NCBI RefSeq assembly: GCF_050436995.1 | Contig: NC_134754.1 | Location: 7,495,001-7,559,000, forward strand | Length of the DNA: 64,000 nucleotides | Direction: 5' to 3' | Origin: Anticarsia gemmatalis | Lineage: Eukaryota; Arthropoda; Insecta; Lepidoptera; Erebidae | Part shown: positions 11,207 to 26,120 of the stretch, piece by piece | Layout of the letters: each line of letters opens with the position of its first letter | How positions within the stretch are numbered: position 1 is the first letter of the stretch | Translations under genes and position numbers: made by a program | The notes under the pieces: model-generated | Seen by the model: only the letters and a program-made list of their open reading frames with translations | Databases searched by the model: none | Told to the model about the DNA's origin: nothing

Positions 11207-14200
11207 TCACAGAACTCAAAATGTAATATAGCCTCTCCATGTGTAGATTACAGCCTACTCCTTTATAAAAATACATCCTTTATAACAGGATAAACACGAA
11301 GCAGCTATTTTGTATCCAATGAATAAGTTTACACCACACAAAGCTTCAATTCACAAAATCCACATGTATTTTTGTTTGCACATTTAGACCGTATACGCCG
11401 AAATTAATGTAGCAATAAGCATAATGCATTATTCAGTGAGGATAATAAAAATCTCATCCTGCAAAACAGGGTCGGATGAATGGTTAGCCTACATTTCATC
11501 CGGAGAATTTCACAGTAGCTAATACGACGCGAAACCGTCGCAACTCGCAGTGTATGGCAACAATTTTAATAAATAATTATCCTCGTCGGTGCCTCGCCGG
11601 ATAAACAGATACGAGCTTAATTCGTTACTAATATATCTACTTAAGGGCGAGTAAATTTGCGTTTTTTTTATTTTTAATGTTGTAAATGTTCTTTTTTCTC
11701 TTTTTTAGGGTACCCGGACCTCTGAATGAGAAAAAGCCTTTGTAATTTTAATGTTATGTCAAAGTTGCTAAAGCCACCCGGAGGCGTTTGACGTGGCTTA
11801 ATGACTGCTGTATTAACGACATAGAGTCGTGACTAACTTTATTTTTATAAACAACTTTTTCTACTTACTTATGTTTACTATAACAATCGAATTTATACTA
11901 AGATACGTGCCTGTAAGATCTCACGTTAGTAAAACTATTATTTGTATTAAACTCGGCTTTGAGTCTTCAAAATAAACATGACCAGTAATAGCTTCATCCC
12001 ATCGTTAGTCCTCAAACGCCGTACGAAAGCAAAGCGTCTATGGGATTATCCATTTGAAACAAGGTTCGTGTATACCTTTTCAATTTGCTACATCCCTAAT
12101 TCACCTTTGAAACGGACGATAGTCCCAATATAGTATTGAGAGAAGTATGTCAAGGATGGTCCAGAGACGATGTTTAAAATTGTTTTATTTAAAGAAGCTG
12201 AATTGAGAGCAGCATGTGACCTGAAGACAAAATCAATACCGAACGAGTTTAAATAACTCAAATTGGTTTTCTTTTAATCATTGAGAATTTAGATAACTTT
12301 ATCATACATGCAGTGACAGAAATGCGTTCACTATTCATATTAAATACGTCAAAGAGGCCCACAAATAACTTAATGTATTGATTGATTATTTATTTATGTG
12401 ACATGAGTACGAACCATATTTAGGGGAGTCACTAACGATGATGTGATCGAACATTACATATTTCTACACAAATAACATAAAAAAACGAATTGAGATAGGC
12501 TACGGGCAAACACATTAACTTAATAACTTATATTACTGGCCAATAGTAGCCAAAAGCATATTACACTGACATATTATGCACAACGTTCTTTAGAACTCCT
12601 TGAAACTCAGGCCGACGGACAAAAGCCCCTGAATATACAGCGGCACTCGTACATTATTAAGCTATTATTATGTACCAGTAAGTACTCCAGTACCAAGCGC
12701 TTATCCCATTACAAAACTGAGGTCAACGTTCACCTTCCAACATTAATCTAGTCATTAAAAAACAGGACGTCATGCATAACAGATACGCCTCAAATAACCA
12801 GGGACGATATTTTTGGGCACACAGACACACTTAAATGGTACAGCGGACAATTGGGCACTCCTAATATGTTGAAGCTAATTGCACTAAGATACCGTCCTTT
12901 TGCTAATTCGATATGTGTTACACGGGGCGCGGCGCCAGACCCGTGTGCTTAGGATACAAATGTGTCTAATCCTCAACCCGTATCCAACTTTGTCGACAAC
13001 GATTTAGAGTCGATTTTTGAACGCAACACTTTAAATTTAGGCTGTTCATATTACGGCGCTCCTTAATGGAAATTGTGAGCCGTGCCCGTGTCGTTACGCG
13101 CTGCAAATGTACATAATGTGTCGTCAAAAGGGTGAAATATACTTTAGTAGGCTGTGATTTCGTTCGTAGCGAGCCGAGGCTTACCGGCTTTTAAAAGTTT
13201 CTCGAATGTGATCCCCGTTAGACGGGCGAGTACGCGCGACGTTCACGCCAGAATAGGGACACAGCTGTTTGTAAATTCAAATTATTTTAGACAGTTATAC
13301 GAAATGTAATGCCCTATTTTGGCAAATCCCGTATCTGGACTCATTTGTTAAATCCCGTCATATTGTGGGATATAAAATGACTCTTCAAAGTTTTTCCTAC
13401 TAAAAAACAGATTGTATTCAGTGCTGTTCATATAATACAATTCTATCATATCATGTCGCGATATTTTTAAATTACAAATCTTTAATGAAAGTTTACTCGA
13501 TAATTACTTATATATTAAATATGCAAAATAAAAAAGCGATGGCGATAGCGCATTAAACCATTTGAGAACAGTCGACCTCGTAAAGGCCAAAAGATTGCTT
13601 AATATATTTCCCTAGAATCTGAAACGATCTTGTACGCTTAGCCGTGTAGCTGTTTCCATTTTTCGTGGAAAAGTTTTTCATATTCCGGAATTGCCACCCG
13701 ACACCGAGACAATTAAATTCCCGATTCCACTAGTCCAGCTACACAATATTCTTATCCCGTAAAAACAAAAAGTGATACTCAAAATATGACGCTTTTATTA
13801 AATTCTTCTTACGTTTATTAAGTTGGGGAGAAAAATGCTCCGACTCGCTAAGAGAAAACTAGAGTAAAAAAAGTTTCGCGTTTCTTGACTAAAGAATTTT
13901 ATTAATGTTGGCTACACTGTTTCTTGAAAAACATTATTTTAACACCCATCACGAGGTCCTTCTTGTTAAAAAAAAAGTTCTTGTTTTGGTTATAAAACGA
14001 AGGCAATAATATATCCAATGTGCTTTGAGGCTCTGTAAATGATACTAACTGCATTTGCTTGATTTTTGTTAATTGGAACTGCTCCGGCAAGCTACGACTT
14101 GCTATCAGTTGACCCTAAGACATTTTTTCTAACAAATTTTTAGACAGAATTTTTTTTACAGAGTTCGACATTCGGCTTTATATTGACAGACCCGCTTAAG

Positions 14201-17200
14201 ATTGTACAATTTAGCGTGAAACTTGTAGCTCGTTTAAAGTCATGCCTAATGAAATGTCAAACATATTATGACAAATAAGACAGCAATGATTTTAAAAATA
14301 TTTCTTCATAAACTTCACAATATTAGTAAATACCTAGAATGATAACACCGTTGTCTTATAAAAGCGATCGCTTCCAAGTATTTTATACTACGTCATCCGC
14401 CTCGCTGTGCCTTATTTGTTCTAATTCCTTGAAATAAAACCTGCAAAACGTAATATCAGTCTGGGCTTTCTTAACGAAGGAAATACGAATAGAATGTAAA
14501 GATCATCAGAAGAATGAAATGGGTTTTAAATTAAGGGCGTAAATTAAGAGGCATATAAAATCCAGAATTTAGAAAACCACGCAACCGCATTCTTATGCAG
14601 CTGACAATGGCTTGTTTGGTACAGCTACATAATATTGGAAATACTCTGTTCTTATTATTATTACAATTTAGATAAATCCTGCATACCAAGGCTCTCTACT
14701 AAGTTGTTGAAGTATAGAAATCAAGCAGTTAGTTATTCTAGACTCCTACGCAAGGAGGACTCATACAAGGAGGTAAAGTATAGAAACTAACATATTTCAA
14801 CAGAGAGATAATCTCTTGATTTCTGCCCAAATTTAAATCAATATGTCCATTGCGTAATACACTATTTTAACCACCATAGGACATTTTAACTAAATTCGGA
14901 AACTCTTTACTCGAGAACAAAACCAAGCGTAGTACCTAGTATTATTTTGATATTGTGTTGAAGAGGTTCCTATTTAATAGTTGCACGTTTAATCTACGTG
15001 ATTAAAGTCGTTTCCGATGTTGCCTTGGGTCGACCTCAACTGAGTATTGATAGCTCGTCCTTCAGCCAATAGCACATTGATTTCAATTTATATATCGACG
15101 ATTATTTGCTAAGACTTGTTTATAAATAAAAACCATGACCAAATCAAACATTCTAGCATTATAATATTTAGAACCTAATACAAAACCCATATTAGTTCAA
15201 TTAATTAGGTTATTAACTCATAAAATTAACTACCTACTTAAGTAATTACAGAAAACGTCTGAAAGAGAAACAGTCTTCTTAACTTCAATTCCAAGAAAAC
15301 CTATATTTATTGGCTATATTTAATTTTAATACCGAGTTATAACGTTTTATTAATAATATTTCATTCAACGTAATAAGTATTTTACAGTCAATTAGCCAAT
15401 CGTTATTTTACTCGACCCAGATCTTTGCTCATCGCAATCAAGGTCTATTCATGTATTTCAGAAACATTTCGCTCATTTTTTATTAACCGTAAACTTATAA
15501 TTAAATTCGAGGGAACCTTAAAAGTACAACAAAGTTTTAACACATTTTACGTAGATACTGTATAGAAGTAAAAGGTAGTAAAAATATAACCATAATACAA
15601 TAGAGAAGAGAAAAATATTTTAAATTTCGCACGGTGCAGTATGCGGCGGAGTTTTCTCGACTTGAAAGTAGTTCGCAACAGCCTATTAATATCCGAGCTT
15701 AAGAAAAAAGCCTCTCATTGAAGTTATTAGCGACTAAGTTCTCCGTTTTTCTTCGCTGAATGAGCTTAAAATATTGGGCAACTTAAACGGAGAGACTAGA
15801 ATTAAATAGGTAGTTGGAATATTTTAGAGTTCAAATTAATTGTTAGTTATGTTTTTTAAATTGCGCAACAAATTAAACAAATGAAAAACATCATAAGATT
15901 AGTAATTAAACTCAGAATACTTAAAAACGTGCATGGAACACCATAATCTGCAATAGCTACATATTCCCATCAGTTCATTAATTAAGAACAGCTTGTAGAT
16001 TTTGATACTGCGTAGTGAGAATAAACTTAAAGTTGGTAACAACAGGAACCTGGTAATGTTCCAAAAAACCTATTAGGGCAGAGTCGGCCGGTATTCCGGT
16101 GCGCGATATGATAAATGTCAAAAAAACGAGCCGCATTGCAGGGTTAAAGGCTGCAATTTGCCAACGCAACTACGTTACAAAATATTAATGACTCCACAAA
16201 TTACATTAAAATTACCGTTCAACTTGTATATTTTTGTTTGTGTCTTGTTACTGGCGTATTGTTGGCGTTAAATCGTGACATAATACAATTACACTCTTCG
16301 GTTATTAGTATTGGGTTTTACCGTTCCTTAATAAGATTAGGTAGCTTATCTTCACACATACACGTACACGTGAGTGGGTCTTTTCTTCGGTACGTGAAAA
16401 GCGGAGCTCAAAGCGGTACCATTAGGTTACGAGAAATTGGAAGTGCTCCGTACGTCGGTCTCAACTATGAATAAGCTGCCGAATCACTTCCTAGGTACTG
16501 TAAGGCGAGACTAAGAACGAAATATCGGGTTGTTTGCCAGCGGTTTTCATCTACGCACCACGTGCACTCTACTATCGTTACTAAGATTTCTACAATTGTT
16601 GAAATTTTAATCATGAGTAAATAAATTAGTTTAATATCTTTAAAATGTAGGTTGAATTTAGTACAGGGTATATTCATCAACATGTAATTTACTCCATAAT
16701 AATATTAGACGATGCTCTAGTAGGTAGGTAGTCAATGCTAGTGGGATTTATCAATAACATCTGTACATTGGACTGATACAGATATTGGCAATAAGCTCGT
16801 CCCCAGTTCCTGGAAACCCAACGTAGCTAAGCTATCTATTCACCATACTATTACACTACTACGAATCCTTCGAAAACTCGAAATACAGGTTCGTAGGTTT
16901 TAGTTGATTGAAAATCGTGCACATTACGGTCCGAGTTCAAAGATTTCAACAGAGATGTACCGCCGGCTGATGGGTCGCCCACGAACATTAACAAACTCTA
17001 ATGAGTTAATTAAGCTTTAGGCAGAATTGTAGGTGTCGGTTCGTATTGCGCATACAGATAACACTTTGTATTTGCACATGTAAATAGCATCCACGTGGAC
17101 TAAGAGGTGTAAAATAATGCGGAAACAAGAGTAAGTTCATTATTTTGTTGCAGTGAAACATGTTTGTAAGAAGAGATCCTGTAATTTATTTCTACCTTTG

Positions 17201-17963
17201 ATTTAGAACATAAGTTTTTCTTTACATTTATATATTTCTTTATAACGATTTTGCCTTAATTCTTAGAATGTTAGGACCTTGTCATTTCACATACAGAGCT
17301 AAATTTAACGGTGAAACCCTTTGAATGCGGTGACGAAACTACCCGGTCCACATACAAGACCTTCGGTGTCGACATAAAACGGTCAATTAGGTAAAATTAA
17401 AAGCGGCGCATTTGCAAATTGGCGTGTTTAAACCACGGCATCGGACAACAATGGCCCCCGTACATAATGGAAACTAAAGCGAAATTATCCTTTTGTATAT
17501 GAAAAGTCCTTTGAAAAGCCACCATTTTTATTTTTATGTAGAACGCGACGCAACCGCTACGATTGCGTTGTAGACTATTGAGGGAAACAATGTCTTTGTT
17601 ATTGTCGTGTGTTTCAATATTTTTGTTAGTTATTGTACTGTTATACGGGGTGATTTGCAGACATTAATGTTGTTTTATCCGTCGTATCTTTAACCCACAA
17701 AACCTAAAGCTTATCTACTCGAATATATGTAAAATAATAACCCCGAGCTAATTAGACCTAAACAAAGGGCAAATTCATTAACAACACGTAATGTAAGTAT
17801 TTCAATAGAATATATAAAATGTAATATTAACTATCAACGATCGCGCCGACCCAAATCTTATTGTACTACATGATCGGACATGAAAAATAGTTAGATTTGA
17901 TTCTGCATTTTATTATAAAATGACTCTTGAAAGTTTCAAACTAAAAAATATAGATAAACAATC
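11207..17963. other. AT-rich non-coding DNA with GC islands
   Basis: No coding exon. The segment at 12910-13260 is GC-richer and includes a short stem ACACGGG/CCCGTGT around 12919-12945. Near 17400-17480 ATTTGCAAAT and ACAATGG (POU- and Sox-like sites) lie close together. TATAAAATGACTCTT with similar flanks occurs near 13373 and again near 17915. Confidence 0.45.
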
Positions 17964-19447
17964 ACCGTAGTTCCCCGAAGATCAACCGTCACCAATCTTT
18001 TGGAATATAAGAGTTACTTATGTAGTGCCTTTGCCAAAAATAGTCAGGTAGATTCAATATACACAGATTTTGCAAAGGCCTTCGACAAAGTTAATCATGA
18101 TATACTCTGTATGAAATTAGAACGCTACGGAATACACGGAAATCTACTTCGCTGGATAATTTCATATCTAAATAACAGAACTCAGCTTGTTAGCATAAAG
18201 GGGCATGTTTCTTCTTCGATTATTATAACCTCTGGGGTGCCCCAAGGCTCACACCTTGGTCCTCTACTTTTCATCATGTTTATTAACGATTTGATACAGC
18301 ATATCACTTGTCCTTGCCTACTGTATGCTGACGACCTTAAAATTTACTGCGTTGTACAAAATATCAGAGACTGTTTGAATCTTCAAGAAGACCTATCACG
18401 TGTGGCTGAGTGGTGTGCACTAAATCACATGGAATTAAATATAAATAAGTGCTTCATCATTTCATTTACGACCAAAAAACAAAAAATTGAATTTTCATAT
18501 TCTCTCTCCGGTTCTTTGTTACAGCGTAAAACTGTGATAAAGGATCTAGGGGTTTTCTTCGACGAAAAACTTACGTTTCGCCCTCATTATGATCATCTCA
18601 TACTTAAATGCACACAACTCGTTGGCTTTATAACACGATCCACAAAAGACTTTAAGAACCAGCACACTCTAATTCTCTTGTACTACTCTTTAGTCAGAAG
18701 CGTTTTAGAATACGGGTCGATTATCTGGTCACCCTATTACGAAACTCACAGTTCGCGCATTGAGAGGGTTCAGAAGAGATTCGTAAATACTCTCTGTTTC
18801 AGATCCAATTTAGGCCGTACCTTTCGCTCATACACTAAACGGCTAGCAAAATTCAATATCCCACGTCTTTCGGACCGCCGTAAATGTAGCGAATTATATA
18901 ATCTATACAAAATAGTCCATTCTCATCTCGATAGCCCTACACTATTATCACGTATCAAATTCATCACCCGGTACAAGGCCCGCAACCCGTCAAATCGATT
19001 ATTTTCACTTCAGGTCTACAACAATAACACTTCATTCTTTAACCCTATAACCAGAATGTGTCGGTTATATAACGATACGGTGTGGGAACACTCTTCATTG
19101 GATATTTTCCACAACAATTTCTCTACGTTTAAAAGGGATGTTAGACATATTTTTTGCAGTCACACTATTATTAACTCTCAAGTCAAGCCTAATTAAACTT
19201 CAATTTCATTTAAAAATGTAATTTCATGTTCTTCACTCACAATACTAACAAATTAGCTAGTAAGTTATTAAAAATAAGTTTTTAAAATATTTAGTATACT
19301 CACACACTAACTAAAATATAAGTTTATTATCTGGATGTATCTGTGCTTACATATTTAGAGGTGCAGTCTAGCTCTTAAACATTAGTCTTAGATCAACACT
19401 GTATCGACTGTAACTTGTTTTGTGAGCCAAATAAATAAATAAATAAA
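17964..19447 (+). mobile_element. 5'-truncated Jockey-clade LINE
   Basis: The insert begins within the reverse transcriptase domain near 17964 and ends with an (AAAT)n tail at about 19429-19447. I saw no convincing target duplication. ORF1, the endonuclease and the start of the reverse transcriptase are missing. Confidence 0.8.
17970..19196 (+). pseudogene. Reverse transcriptase C-terminal part of Jockey-type LINE ORF2
   Basis: The frame is open from about 17958 to the TAA at 19194-19196. It starts with the family-like VPRRSTVTNLLEYK. Then come DFAKAFDKVNHDIL, SGVPQGSHLGPLLF and the catalytic YADD (bases about 18324-18335), followed by the long C-terminal region with LGVFFDEKLTF, RSVLEYGSIIWSP and IERVQKRF. 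These match insect Jockey/BEL12-like ORF2 proteins. No stop interrupts the frame, but the protein lacks its N-terminal part and a start codon, so it is a dead copy. Confidence 0.88.
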
Positions 19448-22344
19448 GTACACTTCAATCGACTATTTTAATTTAATTAGTGTTTATAGAACTACGCTTT
19501 ACAAACAGACAGGCGGACTACGTATCAAGTAGCACGCACGCTAAATTAATTTACATATCAGGTACACAGGCTCATTAAAATAATTATGATAGCCAATAAT
19601 TGAAGGGCTCGCTATGCACACGGGTCATGTACACCCGAAACGCGGTTAAGCGATTTTACCTGTATTTTATCTGTAAAATATGTACCTATATTTTATATCA
19701 GAAATTACTTTATTTCTGTGTGAACTGTGAGGTGAACTTTGATTTCGAAAATTTACTACAAATAAAAATTTATCAATTGTTGGTTATTGTAATACCTGTA
19801 GTTTTTATATAAAGGAATATATACTTATCGTAGAAAAAAATCATATGTATAGTCGGTAAAACATGATTAATGATGTGCGTTTTAGGCACCTAAAGCCTTT
19901 TGTTGTAGTAGTCCTTCCAATATTTTGTATTTTCTAATAAATCAATAGATAAAATAACATTTCATTCCCAATATAAAACATTGGGTATATTTGCCTATGT
20001 TTCCAGTAAACAAGTAACGAAAATACTTTTTTTATTTTTATACCTATTCAATTTAAGCTTAGGCATTCAATACAAGCTTTTCAGCGAAGTGAGAGTTCTA
20101 TATCGGTAAAAAAATACGAAAATTAATACGACTTTTTATATCCATTTTTAAAATAGAAAGTAAAACGTGCATGCCTACGCATTTCTATCTTAATTGGAAC
20201 ATATCAAATACAAACTGAATTTTATTTTATGAAATAAAAATTCTAAACAATTCAAAGCGTCAATTCAAACTTCAATATTATTAATATTCGATGTTAATGT
20301 TCGAAATGAGCGATATAACTAAAGTGTCAAATGATCTTTTATTATACATACTTACATAAAATCTGGTAAATCAATATTTTCCTAGATTTTAACGAGTAAC
20401 AGCGTATCGGGCTGAGCATCAGTTTTTTTACAAAACTTTTCCGAAGAAAAATATGATCGTCTTATATTTTGTTTTAAACTTCAAGAACCTCGTTACTGTT
20501 GCTTTAAGTTGCGCTTTGCCGTTAAATCTCAAAATCCCTGGAGAGTCGACGGGGGTACTATCGCATCGCACACCTACCGTACCTCGATAAAGGTTAAAAA
20601 TAACTATAATATGTTGGTTCTACTGTGTAAATGAATACATAAACCATCAACTACACAACATACGTAGAACCTATTTACCTAATAATGCATACAAAACTAC
20701 ATATGGAGTAAACTACATTGCACAACGGCCACGCCATAGCACAAAGTCGCTCATGTGGAACTTTAGTTTCCAAGAATTTTAGGTATATGCAATAGCCGAA
20801 ACTGTTCACTCTATTAATACACCTCCAGTGGTCTAATATTATAAAATGGTAAATTGAATATATGATGTTTGTAATGTATCTTTTTATAAATTTAATGATA
20901 CGAAGCCAGGTTAAATTCTTGGTAATACTTTTGTCCTCGAAATTAGGTATTCTAGATCACAAAAGACCGCTTATATAGTATCAACGAGAAAAAACGACGA
21001 CGAAAAATATACTATGCAGAGAACTTTGTATAAAAAACGAGCATTGCTCCATAATTATCCCTTTGATCTGTAACGCGTGAGTCACTCATTTGCCGTAGAA
21101 AGTCTGAATCGCGGCCCGCTGCACTCCTGGACAAATTTACCCTCCCCTATTTAAATGTGTAATAAATATACATCCTCGTATCACGTCGCACAACAAGCGG
21201 ATAATTTCTAACAATATTGACACGAGAGCCATTGTTGACATTGCGTCAAAAGCAGTAATAAATTTTAGCACAAACTATCTATCGTTAGGTAATTTTGCAG
21301 TTCCATGAAACTACTACTTTCAAACCTTGAAATGAATTCTACAAATAACGGGAAAAATGTAGGAAATATAAAATACAAAACACAATTTACTCATTTAATA
21401 ACAATCGATTCGATTGTAAAGTAGAAACGAATAACTAGTTTACCAGTTCTATACACGGAATCAAGTCATTACGGATTCTATCGATCCACTAAATAAACAA
21501 GCAACATCGCCCACAAGAAATACAACAAGACTTTTTAAAACGTGACCTCAAACTAGGATTTTCTTTACTAAGCCGGTAAGCCGTGGATTTTTGGGGCATT
21601 ACCTTTTATTGGCCCAGAGTGTACGATGTGCAAGCACCTGAAGCTTGAAGTATTCATAAAGCTGAGGACGTCGAGAACTAGACTAGACTTCGTCCTGTAG
21701 TGATGTGCCACAGCTATGAACTTACCGGAAAAAGCAACAGCTATTTTAGAACCGTTATAACGATATTTTGCCCATCTAAGTTAGCGATTTAATAAGCCAT
21801 CGACTGTACGTTGAATATTCAAATTGCATCAATTAAGCGACTTTTACTACAAACAGGAAAGGATAAGGATAAATAAAATCATTAAAGTGTAAATTATATT
21901 TGACTCCAGTAAACGTCAATTAACGCATGTTGCGTGAAGAGATTATTAACCATAGAATTTAGTAAAAACTTGCTGAATGGGTATAACGAACTTAAGAAAT
22001 GACTAATTAAAAATATAACGAGGTTTTTTAAGTCACGACAACGAATTCTAAGATCGTCGACCGGTGTGCGTGACCGAAGTATTTACTTACCCTATCGAAA
22101 TAGGGTAAGTATGTAACATATTATATACGTACTTGATCTGAAAATATTAAATTAAAATGTATGAACCGCATCGTGTTCCTAATAAGCTCCAGGAAATGCA
22201 GAGAGAAATGGATACTGTGGTGGATTAAGCATAATGTACTGTGTTTTGTGTTTTTCATTGTTACAGTAACAATCTTATTAAAATATCTGGACTAGTATAT
22301 GATAACAAAAACATAAAAATAAAACACGATAGCAAGATAAAATA
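19448..22344. other. AT-rich non-coding DNA
   Basis: Nothing recognised except the hairpin at 22084. Confidence 0.5.
22084..22111. repeat. Perfect 12-bp hairpin with CGAA loop
   Basis: TACTTACCCTAT and ATAGGGTAAGTA are exact reverse complements separated by four bases. Confidence 0.9.
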
Positions 22345-22545
22345 TAACAGTTAAATTAAAACGGGTCGTTGGAACACTGGCCCATCCCTACAACACTGAC
22401 AGTGTTACGACTCGTCACTAGAGGTCGGCGGGTCAGCTGAAACCTGTGGGGGTGTGGGGAAGGGGTGCGGGCGTCGTCATGGCAACCGCGCCCCAACACG
22501 CCGTGGCGGCGCCGACCGCGTTCTACACACAAACCCACCTTATTA
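22345..22545. promoter_or_regulatory. GC-rich island with a possible short first coding exon
   Basis: GC-rich against AT-rich surroundings. On the plus strand ATG at 22480 opens MATAPQHAVAAPTAFYTQTH and could splice at a GTATGT about 68 bases later. No partner exon was found, so this may be a conserved non-coding element or a promoter. Confidence 0.25.
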
Positions 22546-25500
22546 TGTATGTTTTATGTGTTTGTTGGTTGTAACGTGGATTGCAACACCATACACACAC
22601 ATACAGCTACATCTAAGTCAATAGCTACGTACGAATAAATATACACGCGGGAAATAGAACGCGTTTTAATATTTAAAACGTATAAGGACACCACCTACAT
22701 TACTTGGAATATTAGCCCTATACACACACAACAAATTATAGGGTTTGCAGTACCATAGAATGTTTGAATAACAGTTGTAGTACGACGAATTTATTAGACT
22801 AATGTAAAAGTTACTTAAGCTAATAGTACCCTATTCAATACGTTGAAATGGAACATGGAATAATGGAACTTACTTTGAATATTAGACTGGAACTAACTTA
22901 CACATTACATAATTATGTTCTACAATTTGTTCGAAAGCCTTTAAAAGTCATCCATATAAACCAAATATTATTACGTTAATATATTAATTCAAGTATGAAT
23001 CAACAAAAGCAATGTAAACATAGCTATGATTACATTTTATTTGGAGTAAATTTTATTGTATATAATAAAATGTCGGTACAAAACCCAAGATAATAACATT
23101 AAGTCTATCTTTAACAAAGCTGATTTGATGGAAAGCTTGACTTAGATCCAATCTCCACAATTACAAAGTAACTTCTGACAGTTTACTAAAATAATCTCAT
23201 CATCGTTTTAACATAGTTATCTGTTATAAAAATAAGAACAAAGGTCCGTAGTACGCTTGCAAAACAAATTGACTTCACTCCTTACTTAGTCGTTTAGTTA
23301 ATAAACAGGTGAGTGCTGGTGCCCGTCAACCTGATGTTATCCCTTTGTCACTTTGTATGACACCCAGGGGACGAGAATGAGCGGTATTTTAGCCAAAATA
23401 TACGTCACATGCATTATATACGCTGTGTGTATAATATACTAGCGTTAGCCTGAAGCTTTGCCCGTGTGGAATTCGGTTTGTCACGTCACGTGGCCTCGCC
23501 TCGGGGGCGTGCATTTTTCCGAAACTAAAAAGTACCCAATGTCCGCTAAATTTCATTGAATTCACTCAACCGTTGAGCGCGTCCTGTTTGAGTAACAAAC
23601 ATTCATGTTCGCTTGCATGTAAAGCTTTGTAAGTGTGATGAAAACTGTTTTTTACTGATGTTATGAATCAAACATTCTACATTCACATTCTATTATATCT
23701 TATCTGACATTATTACATTCTTACTGTCTAAATATTACACAGATCGCATATTGTTAGTCTGTTTTCTAAACAGTATAATCGCGCCTCTTTAAACAGCTCC
23801 AAATACAGTTAATTACAATAAGTGTTGCAATTACATACGTTGGTTGTAAGTATATTCAATTATCCACAAACCTCCCGACCGCTCTAACTCCGCAGAAGCA
23901 CACATTCGGTGAAATTACAGAAGCGTTATGCTCGTAATTGATGCTATAAAAGGTAGTTTACCCTGGACGGCCGTTATTATAACAAATTCTATGTCGGTAA
24001 CTGGCCACTACACGCACACGGACAACAACGCCGACAGACAACACTGAATTCTTTATACAGCCCGCGTGTTTATTTTGGTAATAATTAACAAGATTACATT
24101 TGTGGTGGCCACTCTCCGTGCGTATGAATTACATTAAACGGTCTCTTGAATTAGGAGGTAATAGCGCGTGATTATGCAGTTATAAACGAGTCTAGATAGC
24201 GTTAAGTCATCAACTATGTATGAATAGAAACCCACAATATAAAATTAAATTAATTGCCTCGCTTGAAAAAAGTAAATACGAATATAAAATGGAAATCACC
24301 GATAGCAGAAATAATATTTTACCTGAAAAAGGCATGAGCTTCCACAAAAGAACGGTATTCGCCGTATAAGTACATCAAAAAGGCATAATTTATACACAAA
24401 TTGCTGTTTAATGAGTCGATATGCAAATAATTTCATTCCATTCCACAATAATGGCGGCGGTGACGTAAGTATGAAAAGTACTTTATATATTTCCAATCGC
24501 AAGGATTAAAGTTCAACAACATCCATTTCTAAACAATAATAGGATCGACTGTAAAGAAATCGTTGTAAATGTCAATAATTCATTTTTTTCAGACATTACG
24601 TGTTTATCGAGTCTATTTACTATTCAGTTTTTTCTTTCTTACTTATTATTATACGATCGCGCGTGAATAATATTAGAATTATCTGAATGTATAGTTGATT
24701 GACATGACTATGCTCTATTAATAGTTAGTTTGTGCACGCAATACGGATTGGGTAGAGAACTTTACAGGCAATAAACATACCAATGAATTAATTAAAACAA
24801 CGAGAAAATATCTTACATTTCTAAAATTAAAATAAGCAGCTTAGTTATGCGTGGTACTTATAATTTTTACTTAATTTTTCGTAATCTGACCTCAATCATT
24901 TTTTTTAAACATTTGCTGGAAGTTTGACCTTTAAGTCCTGAGCAATTTAGTTCTCGAGAGATAGTCGACAGCTAAGTTGTTAAAGGCTAAAGCGCTTAAA
25001 TTAATAAGAAAATCACTAGCTTCTTTCACTACTCACGTGGGGATTCCGCTTATCAGATTACGAAATGCGATTACTGGACGTTGTTGAGAGTCTGTTTTTG
25101 TAATAAAAGTGCAGCATAAAGCATTGAGCGACTAGTAGACTCAGTAGTAGTATATGCTACATATATGTAATATTGACTTCTTTTGATATTTTCCGTCATA
25201 AATAACATATAATTTTAACCAATTTAGAAAATTTATTTGAAAAAGTAGACGTACTTTTGACAAGAACGAAGCCACTGAAGCCAGACAAACAAAAATAATA
25301 ATATTTTAATACAATTTCATCATTCAGATTTATTTGAACGCTGACAACGAAAAAAATGTGATAAAATATAAAGTGAGTGCCTACGAGCTGTAATCGGGGC
25401 AATTTTCACACATATTTCGACGCTAGTAATAAACAAGTGAACACATTCGGGGAAAAATATACGCAGATATATCTGATACGTGAATGCCATTCTGAATTCG

Positions 25501-26120
25501 TACTGTGAAACTTGTGACTGTGCATGGCCGATTTTCAAACGGCATTTTATCGTATGTCAACCTACGACAGACGGTATTACTCGCCATAGCTGCGTGCTAC
25601 ACGCCAAATCTCAAAATCTGTCATACCACCCGCGCACGCAACAAAAATAATAACCAATTTTATTTATGAAAATTTACCATTTATTTACCGTAATGTAGCC
25701 ATTATTATATTACGTGACTCGTGATAAAACCTGCGATAGCTTATGTCACACTAATATTTTACCGACAATAAATTCTGGACGAACAATTATTGTAATTATT
25801 AAAAGAAAATTACTTGGGAAACTTGACGCATATTTCTTTGATTGAAGGTCACATTTCTTAATGTCAGGTTATAGAGAAACGTTTCTCTGCAGGTTAACTG
25901 AATTCCTTAAAACAAGTAATATGGTTATTTTTTGGGAATGTAACAAGAAGGGTTTCAAGCGAGCCCATAGAGAGTTATCTCACAATCCAATCTTAACAAC
26001 TAGCTCATTAGTAATGCTAGCAGAATTAAATCGGTACTCCACCTAGAGAAATCACCATTCAATTGATTCATAATTTGACCTCCATTGAAAAGCATCAATC
26101 AGTTGGTACAATAAGTACAG
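22546..26120. other. AT-rich non-coding DNA
   Basis: No coding exon. GC-richer patches lie near 23455-23600 and 23960-24130. A TATAAAAG at about 23946 could be a TATA box, but only an 18-codon frame follows it. Confidence 0.45.
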
